From assembly GCA_964493015.1 (NCBI GenBank), contig CAZBLU010000027.1, positions 1 to 21,531 on the forward strand: a DNA stretch of 21,531 bases. The letters run 5' to 3'. Below are positions 1 to 5,499 of the stretch, piece by piece; position 1 is the stretch's first letter, and the number at the start of each line of letters is the position of its first letter. Position numbers and translations under genes: made by a program. The stretch comes from Caldimicrobium sp964493015 (GTDB lineage: Bacteria; Desulfobacterota; Thermodesulfobacteria; Thermodesulfobacteriales; Thermodesulfobacteriaceae). The notes under the pieces were generated by a model, which saw only the letters and a list, made by a program, of their open reading frames with translations, was not told the origin of the DNA and searched no databases.

Positions 1-2
1 GT

Positions 3-275
3 TTTTTGGCAGGGACAGGGCTTGAGATAGTGGCAGAGGAGTATACAAGTAAGGGCAGGATAGACCTTATAGTGAGGGTAGATGAGAAGGTGTATGTGAT
101 TGAGTTTAAGGTGATAACAGGGGAGAGAGGGAATGCCCTTGAGGAGTTAAAGAGGAAGGGTTATGAGGAGAAATATAGGGGAATGGCTCAAGAGGTCTAT
201 CTTGTGGGGATAGAGTTTGATGCAGAGGAGCGAAATATTAAGACCTTTGAGTGGGAGAGGGTAATAGTTAAGTAG
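3..275 (+). CDS. PD-(D/E)XK nuclease-like protein, C-terminal part (5' end outside window)
   Basis: The reading frame is open from the first bases of the window, so this is the 3' end of a longer gene; a TTG at 6 is unlikely to be the true start. The visible 90 residues carry the pattern G-R-x-D-L-I followed about 12 residues later by V-I-E-F-K, the D...ExK core of the PD-(D/E)XK nuclease fold. They resemble the C-terminal domain of the AAA-ATPase-like DUF1703/PDDEXK_9 proteins, which usually follows an N-terminal ATPase-like domain of about 350-400 residues. Those proteins are often multicopy and of unknown function. Whether the N-terminal domain is present cannot be seen. It is followed by a 155-nt spacer, so it is probably a separate transcription unit from the speE-like gene. 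Confidence 0.8.
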   Translation, partial: FLAGTGLEIVAEEYTSKGRIDLIVRVDEKVYVIEFKVITGERGNALEELKRKGYEEKYRGMAQEVYLVGIEFDAEERNIKTFEWERVIVK

Positions 276-315
276 AGAATGTTTAAGTTTAGTTATCAGT
301 GAGAGCATGTGTTCC

Positions 316-340
316 TTTGCACACTTGTCAAGTGTGCAAA
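316..340. repeat. Perfect 12-bp inverted repeat, 1-nt centre
   Basis: Left arm TTTGCACACTTG (316-327), one T, right arm CAAGTGTGCAAA (329-340), with no mismatches. It lies after the stop of the nuclease-like gene and 26 nt upstream of the -35 box proposed for the next gene. There is no T-run after it, and the one-base centre suits a dimeric protein-binding site at least as well as a terminator hairpin. Function is inferred only. Confidence 0.6.
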
Positions 341-366
341 ATTTCGAAACCCTCTCGTTAAAATAA

Positions 367-394
367 TTGACAAAAGGTGGAGATAAGTTAAAAT
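367..394 (+). promoter_or_regulatory. Candidate sigma-70-type promoter for the speE-like gene
   Basis: A perfect -35 hexamer TTGACA (367-372) is followed after 16 nt by TAAAAT (389-394), which is one base from TATAAT. Transcription would start near 401, giving a leader of about 30 nt before the ATG at 431. This is the only good promoter match in the spacer and may drive the whole + strand block to 9830. Confidence 0.5.
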
Positions 395-430
395 TTTTTT
401 TGATTTCTCTGATTCCTGGGGTGAAGTTTT

Positions 431-1339
431 ATGAGAAGAGAAATAATGTCTAAGGCCCTGCCCGCTGAGGGTAAAGGGGTCAAGGTTTTCTTTGCTGAGT
501 TCGTGCACGAGGACTATGTTTTCGGTTATGTTAGTCGTCTTATTTATGGAGAATCAGGTTTACAAAATATATATATTTTGGAGAACAAGTTCTGGGGGCG
601 CCTTCTTTTTATTAATAACAATTTGCAATTTACCTCAAGGGATGAGTTCATTTATCATGAGGCCTTAGTGCATATACCCATGCAAAGTGCTCCTGAAGGA
701 TGGATAAAAAGGGTTCTTATCTGTGGTGGCGGGGATTTTGGGGCAGCAAGAGAGGTTTTGAAATACCCCTATGTGGAGGAGGTCCTTATTGTGGATATTG
801 ATCCTAAGATTCCACAGCTGGTAAGAGAATATTTCCCTGAATTATTGCCAGAAAACCCCAATGACCCAAGGCTTACCCTCATTACTGGGGATGCCTATGT
901 AGTGGTGGACCAATATGTCAGGGAAGGAAAGACCTTTGACTTGGTGATTATAGATTCTACAGATCCTGATATTGGTGAAGAAAACCAGATCCAGGAATTA
1001 TCTCATGCCCTCTTTGGTATAGATTTCCACCAGAAGCTCTTAAAGATATGCCCAAGAGGGATTGTGGTGCAACAATGTGGAACTCCATTTACTATGGTAA
1101 ATATCCTTCTTGGCATACATAAAATATATAAGGAGGTTTATCCTCCAGCGGAGATCTATGTCTATAGAGCTAATGTCCCCTCTTTCGGAAGTGATAATGC
1201 CTTTATTATGAGATGTCCCTTTAAGGATCCGCAAAAACCCAAGGGTAAGGAATTAGCTAATACTTATTACTATAATTTTCAGGTCCATGAGGCCTCTTTT
1301 GCTCTGCCAAATTTTTGGAAAGAGGCTTTGGGGCTATGA
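431..1339 (+). CDS. speE: Spermidine synthase-like polyamine aminopropyltransferase
   Basis: Cytoplasmic enzyme that transfers aminopropyl groups from decarboxylated S-adenosylmethionine to a polyamine such as putrescine. At 302 aa it has the usual family length. The N-terminal beta domain ends in the family signature around residues 68-85 (S-R-D-E-F-I-Y-H-E). The Rossmann domain has the glycine loop GGGDFG at 99-104, VDIDP at 121-125, GDA at 153-155 and the catalytic-site motif DSTDP at 175-179. Two departures from the usual pattern are visible: GGGDFG instead of GGGDGG, and VDID where most members have VEID (the acidic residue that holds the SAM ribose). The start at 431 is preceded by GGGGTGA at a suitable distance; an in-frame ATG at 446 is the alternative. 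The stop overlaps the next start (ATGA). Thermophiles make unusual long or branched polyamines, so the exact substrate is open. Confidence 0.85.
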   Translation: MRREIMSKALPAEGKGVKVFFAEFVHEDYVFGYVSRLIYGESGLQNIYILENKFWGRLLFINNNLQFTSRDEFIYHEALVHIPMQSAPEGWIKRVLICGGGDFGAAREVLKYPYVEEVLIVDIDPKIPQLVREYFPELLPENPNDPRLTLITGDAYVVVDQYVREGKTFDLVIIDSTDPDIGEENQIQELSHALFGIDFHQKLLKICPRGIVVQQCGTPFTMVNILLGIHKIYKEVYPPAEIYVYRANVPSFGSDNAFIMRCPFKDPQKPKGKELANTYYYNFQVHEASFALPNFWKEALGL

Positions 1340-2043
1340 AGGTTGTGGGGCTTCTTGGTTCACCTCATAAGAATGGGGGCACAGCTCAGCTCCTTTTAGC
1401 TGCCTTAAAGGCTGCAGAGAGAGAGGGTGTAAAAACGGAATGGTATTCTCTTTATGACGGAGAGATTAAGCCCTGTGTAGGCTGTATCCAGAATGAAGGT
1501 CCTGAGTGTCGTTTCCCCTGCATCTTTGAAGATTATGGGAAAACTCTCTTAGAAAAAATTTACGAGGCAGATGGTTTGATCTTTGCAACCCCTATTTATT
1601 GGTTTGCTCCCTCTGGAGTCATGAAAAATCTCCTTGATAGGATGACCTGTTTAGAAAACATGGTTGCCTTTGGTGAACCAAGCTATCTTGAAGGCAAAAC
1701 AGTGGGTGCCATCGTGGTGGGAGCTGATACAGGTGCTATTATGACTGGTGGCTATCTCATTACCACTCTAAATTCCATGGGAGCAATTATTCCGCCCTGG
1801 GCTATTGGCTATTCATATAAAAGTAAGGCCTCTATTTGGGATGATAAAGACCTCATGAATGCTATAAATGTTGGCCTCTTGGTAGCAAGAATGGTTGCTC
1901 TCCTCAAGGGGCACCCTACCAAACTTGCCTATGTGGAGGATAGAGCTCTTTTGGAGGAGATAAGAAAAGAGGTTCTTAGGGAATTAAAGCTTACTGAAGA
2001 GATAAAGAGATATGTCCGAGGACTTGGCTGGCTGCGTTTTTAA
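1336..2043 (+). CDS. Flavodoxin-fold NAD(P)H-dependent FMN reductase, possibly iron-sulfur flavoprotein
   Basis: A 235-aa protein of the NADPH-dependent FMN reductase / iron-sulfur flavoprotein superfamily. The N-terminal strand and phosphate loop read V-G-L-L-G-S-P-H-K-N-G-G-T-A (residues 4-17), the usual FMN phosphate-binding segment. A second flavin-contact segment is A-T-P-I-Y-W at about 90-95. Four cysteines at 47, 50, 58 and 62 (Cx2Cx7Cx3C) sit where Isf-type proteins bind a 4Fe-4S cluster, but the spacing is wider than the classical compact motif, so cluster binding is inference. The ATG at 1336 overlaps the preceding stop as ATGA, which is why it is preferred to an in-frame upstream TTG at 1315. 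It probably carries electrons between NAD(P)H and a small acceptor; the real substrate is unknown. The nitroreductase follows with a 32-nt overlap, suggesting coupled expression. Confidence 0.8.
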   Translation: MKVVGLLGSPHKNGGTAQLLLAALKAAEREGVKTEWYSLYDGEIKPCVGCIQNEGPECRFPCIFEDYGKTLLEKIYEADGLIFATPIYWFAPSGVMKNLLDRMTCLENMVAFGEPSYLEGKTVGAIVVGADTGAIMTGGYLITTLNSMGAIIPPWAIGYSYKSKASIWDDKDLMNAINVGLLVARMVALLKGHPTKLAYVEDRALLEEIRKEVLRELKLTEEIKRYVRGLGWLRF

Positions 2044-2536
2044 GGCTATTGAAGGTAGAAGAAGCATTCGTAAATTTTTACCTAAGGTTCCGGAAAGGGA
2101 ACTTATTTATAAGATACTTTCTGCGGGAATCTGGGCTCCCTCTGGTCACAACAATCAACCCTGGAGATTTGTCATAGTTTGGTCCCAGGAGATCAAAGAT
2201 AAACTGGCTGAATTGACTATATATTCTAAGCTTGTTAAAGGGGCTCCTCTTTTAATAGGGGTCTTTTTGGAAAAAAAGGCCATGTATCATCAGATCAAAG
2301 ACCATCAGTCCGCTGGCGCTTGCATCCAAAATATTATGCTTGCTGCCCATAGCTTAGGACTTGGCACTTGCTGGCTTGGAGAAATTGTCAATAAGGAAGA
2401 AAAGGTTAAAGAGGTCCTGGGACTGCCCAAGGATGAGTTCGAGCTTTGTGCCTTTTTGGCTGTAGGTTATCCAGATGATAAATCAAAAAGGGCAGGAAGA
2501 AAACCCTTTAGCTCTTTTATTTTAAAAGAGTTGTAA
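2012..2536 (+). CDS. Nitroreductase-family FMN oxidoreductase
   Basis: A 174-aa protein of the NfsB/FRase-type nitroreductase family, which are homodimeric, FMN-containing cytoplasmic enzymes using NAD(P)H. Visible family motifs are R-R-S-I-R near residue 16 (FMN phosphate contact), A-P-S-G-H-N-N-Q-P-W at about 42-51, G-L-G-T-C-W-L-G near 116-123, and G-Y-P-D-D-K...GRKP near the C-terminus. It is short, lacking the long helical insertion of larger members, as is common in thermophile and archaeal versions. The start lies 32 nt inside the preceding reductase gene; an upstream GAAGAGATAAAGAG stretch is a weak ribosome site. The natural substrate (quinone, nitro compound, flavin or other) cannot be read from sequence. 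Its tight pairing with another flavin reductase suggests a shared redox role. Confidence 0.88.
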   Translation: MSEDLAGCVFKAIEGRRSIRKFLPKVPERELIYKILSAGIWAPSGHNNQPWRFVIVWSQEIKDKLAELTIYSKLVKGAPLLIGVFLEKKAMYHQIKDHQSAGACIQNIMLAAHSLGLGTCWLGEIVNKEEKVKEVLGLPKDEFELCAFLAVGYPDDKSKRAGRKPFSSFILKEL

Positions 2537-2575
2537 TATATTTTTTATAAATGTTCCTTTAGGAGGAAATAGCCC

Positions 2576-3334
2576 ATGAAGAAAACAACTATGTTTGTTT
2601 TAAGTTCCCTTTTTTTTCTCATCTCCTGTAAAGGTGGGGTATCTCAATCTTTTAACTGTCCTAAAAAGGAAGACCTTCAGAGGACCTTAGACACTATTCA
2701 AAGGGGTTTAGTCTTGGAAAAGATTGAAAATTCTCCTATAGCAGGCCTTTGTGAGGTAGTGGTGAAGCTCTCGGAGACTGATAGGGCCCTCTTTTATACC
2801 GATCAAAAGGGTCAATATGTAGTCAGTGGGAATATCATTGAACTATCAACCAAGAAGAATCTTACTTCAGAAAAGTTAGCCCTTCTCAACAAAAGGGTCT
2901 TGGGGAAAGATGCTTTAGCAGAACTTGAGAAAGTGGTTGCCTTTACTTGGGGGAATGGAGGAAACACTCTTTATCTTATTACCGATCCTGATTGTCCCTT
3001 TTGTAAGCAGGCAGAAAGTATTTTAGAAGAACTGGTGAAGGCAGGGAAGGTGACAGTTAAGGTAATCCTTTTCCCCTTAGAGGCTATTCATCCTGAAGCT
3101 AAGGCCAAGGCTATTTCCATTATCTGTGACCAAAAGGGATACGAAGGCCTTAAAACAGGTTATAAGTCCAAAAATCAGTGTGCTACTGGAAGTCGAAAGG
3201 TAGAAGAGACCCTATCCCTTATGCAAAAGCTTGGGGTTAAAGGAACACCCACTTATGTCTTCCCTGATGGAGAAATGAAAAGTGGGGTTATGCCTGCAGA
3301 AGCTATCCTAAGCAAGCTTGGAGCAAAAAGTTAA
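2576..3334 (+). CDS. DsbC/DsbG-like thiol:disulfide interchange lipoprotein
   Basis: Predicted periplasmic disulfide isomerase or reductase, 252 aa. Residues 1-17 form a lipoprotein signal (two Lys, a hydrophobic stretch, then L-I-S-C), so Cys18 would be lipidated and the protein membrane-anchored. Residues 35-105 match the DsbC N-terminal dimerisation domain (S-P-I-A-G-L-C-E-V and Y-T-D-Q-K-G-Q-Y). The thioredoxin-fold domain has the active site CPFC at 140-143 and the cis-proline Thr224-Pro225. Cys184 and Cys202 correspond in placement to the second, structural disulfide of E. coli DsbC. E. coli DsbC is soluble, so lipid anchoring is a variation. The start is well supported by AGGAGG at 2561-2566. 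In a heme-c-rich anaerobe it may help fold cysteine-containing exported proteins, including the CxxCH chemoreceptor at 10422; that link is inference. Confidence 0.88.
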   Translation: MKKTTMFVLSSLFFLISCKGGVSQSFNCPKKEDLQRTLDTIQRGLVLEKIENSPIAGLCEVVVKLSETDRALFYTDQKGQYVVSGNIIELSTKKNLTSEKLALLNKRVLGKDALAELEKVVAFTWGNGGNTLYLITDPDCPFCKQAESILEELVKAGKVTVKVILFPLEAIHPEAKAKAISIICDQKGYEGLKTGYKSKNQCATGSRKVEETLSLMQKLGVKGTPTYVFPDGEMKSGVMPAEAILSKLGAKS

Positions 3335-3349
3335 AACTTATAAGCTTTA

Positions 3350-3910
3350 ATGCTTTCTCCCGAAGAAAAATCCTATCTCCTAAGGCTTGCCCGAGCAAGT
3401 TTAGAGGCCTATTTTAAAAAAGAGGAGTGGGAGGCTGAAGCCCCTTTACCAGAAAAATATCCCCATCTTTGGGAGAGGCGGGGAGTTTTTGTGACCCTTT
3501 ATAAAAAGGGGGAGCTCAGGGGATGCATCGGTGATATAGCCCCTGAGGGGCCTCTTTTTCGAAGTGTACCCAAGGTAGCCTTGTCTTCGGCCCTTTCTGA
3601 TCCTCGCTTCCCTCCACTTAAAGAAGAAGAATTATCTGAGGTTGAGATAGAGATTTCTGTCCTTTCCCCTTTTAAAAAGGCCTCGCCTGAAGATTTAGTT
3701 TTGGGGAGACAAGGGATTTACCTCAAAAAGGGATATCATAGAGGACTTCTTTTGCCTCAAGTAGCCACAGAGTATGGTTGGGATAGGGAGACCTTTTTGA
3801 GAATGGGCTGTCGTAAGGCTGGGCTTCCGGAGGACTGTTATCTTGACCCTGAGGTAGAGCTCTATCTTTTTGAGGCTGAGGTCTTCAAAGAGAGTGAATT
3901 TTCTACGTAA
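3350..3910 (+). CDS. AMMECR1-domain protein (AmmeMemoRadiSam system protein A type)
   Basis: A 186-aa single-domain AMMECR1 protein. Signatures visible are L-R-G-C-I-G near residue 57 (the invariant LRGCIG), D-P-R-F-P-P-L near 84, and the C-terminal block G-L-L-L-P-Q-V-A-T-E-Y-G-W-D around 134-147. The biochemical role of this universally distributed family is not established. In many bacteria and archaea it is encoded beside a MEMO-family protein and a radical SAM enzyme; neither is present in this window. It starts 15 nt after the dsbC-like gene. No clear ribosome site precedes the ATG at 3350 (AGCTTTA), so translation may depend on reading through from upstream. It is 42 nt from the J-domain gene. 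Confidence 0.88.
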   Translation: MLSPEEKSYLLRLARASLEAYFKKEEWEAEAPLPEKYPHLWERRGVFVTLYKKGELRGCIGDIAPEGPLFRSVPKVALSSALSDPRFPPLKEEELSEVEIEISVLSPFKKASPEDLVLGRQGIYLKKGYHRGLLLPQVATEYGWDRETFLRMGCRKAGLPEDCYLDPEVELYLFEAEVFKESEFST

Positions 3911-3952
3911 ATCTTGTAAAAATAAGAAAAGCTTTTAAATTTAGTATTCACT

Positions 3953-4267
3953 ATGAATTGGCAGGCAAAATGGGAAGCTCTTGAGAGGGCAAGAAAGCTA
4001 TTGAAACTTCCAATTATTACCACCCGTAAAGAGATTGTAGAGAACTATCATAGGCTTGCTAAGGAGTATCATCCTGACAAAGGGGGAGACCCTGAAAAGA
4101 TGCGAGCCCTTAATGAGGCCTATCAACTCTTGATGAATTATTGTGATAACTATAAAATTGAGCTTAAGCCTAATCCTGCAGGGGCTGATCCTACAGACTT
4201 TTGGTTTGATCATTTTGCTGAAGATCCTGTATGGGGACAATTCGGAGATAAAAAGAAGAGGGGTTAG
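3953..4267 (+). CDS. Small J-domain (DnaJ-like) protein
   Basis: A 104-aa protein consisting almost only of a J domain. The helix II / loop / helix III segment spans about residues 27-62 and includes the invariant H-P-D at 40-42, required for stimulating Hsp70 (DnaK) ATPase. There is no Gly/Phe region, zinc domain or client-binding C-terminal domain as in full DnaJ. The last 40 residues are instead acidic and aromatic (D-F-W-F-D-H-F near 82-88) and end in a basic KKKRG. It is therefore probably a specialised co-chaperone whose tail picks a partner. It ends 2 nt before lysC, so the two are co-transcribed. The ATG at 3953 has no recognisable ribosome-binding site. Partner and substrate are unknown. 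Confidence 0.82.
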   Translation: MNWQAKWEALERARKLLKLPIITTRKEIVENYHRLAKEYHPDKGGDPEKMRALNEAYQLLMNYCDNYKIELKPNPAGADPTDFWFDHFAEDPVWGQFGDKKKRG

Positions 4268-4269
4268 AC

Positions 4270-5499
4270 ATGCTTATTGTGCAAAAGTATGGAGGCACAT
4301 CAGTTGCTAATCTTGAAAGGATCCGCAAAGTAGCCGAACGGATAATTAGTTATAAGAAAAAAGGGCATGATTTAGTAGTTGTGGTCTCAGCTATGGCGGG
4401 AGAAACAGATCGACTCCTCGGCTTAGCAAGAGAGGTGACCCCTGAGCCTGCCCTAAGAGAGCTTGATATGCTTGTTTCTACAGGGGAGCAAGTCACTTCC
4501 TCTTTACTTGCTATTACCCTTCAGAGTATGGGTTATAAAGCTATTGCCCTTTTGGGGCATCAAATTCCTATTTATACTAATGGGCTTTTCACCAAGGCCA
4601 GAATAAAAGATATTAAGATTGAAAAGATAAAAAAGGAACTCTCTGAAGGCAAAATTGTGGTAGTAGCAGGATTTCAGGGGGTTACTGAGGAGGGTGATAT
4701 TACGACCTTGGGAAGAGGTGGCTCTGACACTACGGCTGTGGCTTTGGCTGCAGCCCTTAAGGCAGACCTTTGTGAAATCTATACTGATGTAGAGGGGGTT
4801 TACACTGCTGATCCTCGCATTGTGCCTCAGGCAAGGAAGCTTCCTAAGATTTCCTATGAAGAGATGCTTGAGATGGCAAGTAGTGGGGCCAAGGTTTTGG
4901 AGATGCGCTCTGTTGAGCTTGCCATGATTTACAGAGTGCCTTTGGTGGTAAGATCAAGCTTCAATGACCATGAGGGAACCTTAATTACCGAGGAGGATGA
5001 GGAGATGGAGAAGGTCTTAGTATCAGGTGTTACTTATAACAGAAATGAGGCAAGGATTAGTATATATGGCCTTCCTGATAGGCCAGGGGTTGCAGCCAAG
5101 ATCTTTGGACCTATTGGAGAGGCAGGCATAAATGTGGACATGATCATACAAACAGGAAGGCCTGATGGGAAGGCAGACCTTACCTTTACCGTGCCCAGGA
5201 CTGACTTTAAACAGGCCTTGGAGATCGTAAAAAAGGTGGGAGAAGAGCTTGGTATTGAAAGGATTGAGGGGGATGACAAGATTGCTAAGGTCTCTATTGT
5301 GGGTGCTGGCATGAGGACCCATTCAGGAGTAGCCACCAAAATGTTTGAGACCTTAGCTAAGCATGGTATCAACATAATGATGATCTCCACAAGTGAGATA
5401 AAAATATCCTGTGTAATAGAAGAAAAATATACAGAACTTGCCGTGCGGGCCTTGCATGAGGCCTTCAATTTAGAGGGTGAAGTTAAGGAGGAAAAGTGA
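4270..5499 (+). CDS. lysC: Aspartate kinase (aspartokinase), two-ACT-domain type
   Basis: Phosphorylates L-aspartate with ATP, the first step to lysine, threonine, methionine and isoleucine. The 409-aa length is typical of the feedback-regulated bacterial class. The kinase domain starts with K-Y-G-G-T-S at 6-11 and contains STGEQ at 70-74 and G-R-G-G-S-D-T-T near 148-155. Two ACT regulatory domains follow at about 262-330 (G-L-P-D-R-P-G-V) and 340-405 (G-A-G-M-R-T-H-S-G-V), where lysine and/or threonine inhibit. An internal start for a separate regulatory subunit is likely (listed separately). The gene begins 2 nt after the J-domain gene and its stop overlaps the cimA GTG. Placement next to cimA puts two early isoleucine-pathway steps in one unit. 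Confidence 0.95.
   Translation: MLIVQKYGGTSVANLERIRKVAERIISYKKKGHDLVVVVSAMAGETDRLLGLAREVTPEPALRELDMLVSTGEQVTSSLLAITLQSMGYKAIALLGHQIPIYTNGLFTKARIKDIKIEKIKKELSEGKIVVVAGFQGVTEEGDITTLGRGGSDTTAVALAAALKADLCEIYTDVEGVYTADPRIVPQARKLPKISYEEMLEMASSGAKVLEMRSVELAMIYRVPLVVRSSFNDHEGTLITEEDEEMEKVLVSGVTYNRNEARISIYGLPDRPGVAAKIFGPIGEAGINVDMIIQTGRPDGKADLTFTVPRTDFKQALEIVKKVGEELGIERIEGDDKIAKVSIVGAGMRTHSGVATKMFETLAKHGINIMMISTSEIKISCVIEEKYTELAVRALHEAFNLEGEVKEEK
4991..5007 (+). promoter_or_regulatory. Candidate internal ribosome site and start codon for the aspartokinase beta subunit
   Basis: AGGAGG (4991-4996) is followed 8 nt later by an in-frame ATG (5005-5007, Met246 of LysC). It would give a 164-aa product made of the two ACT domains. 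Bacillus and Corynebacterium aspartokinases are known alpha2beta2 enzymes made by an internal in-frame start at nearly this position. A run of Glu/Asp codons also naturally spells AGGAGG-like sequence, so this is suggestive, not proven. Confidence 0.5.

Noticed and set aside
296..508. 70-aa - strand frame across the first spacer
   Set aside because: It runs through the palindrome and the promoter region and into the start of the speE-like gene, with no ribosome site and no family resemblance.
5034..5468. 144-aa open frame on the - strand inside lysC
   Set aside because: It is the antisense shadow of the conserved ACT domains, rich in Ser/Ile/Pro, with no ribosome site and no recognisable family.
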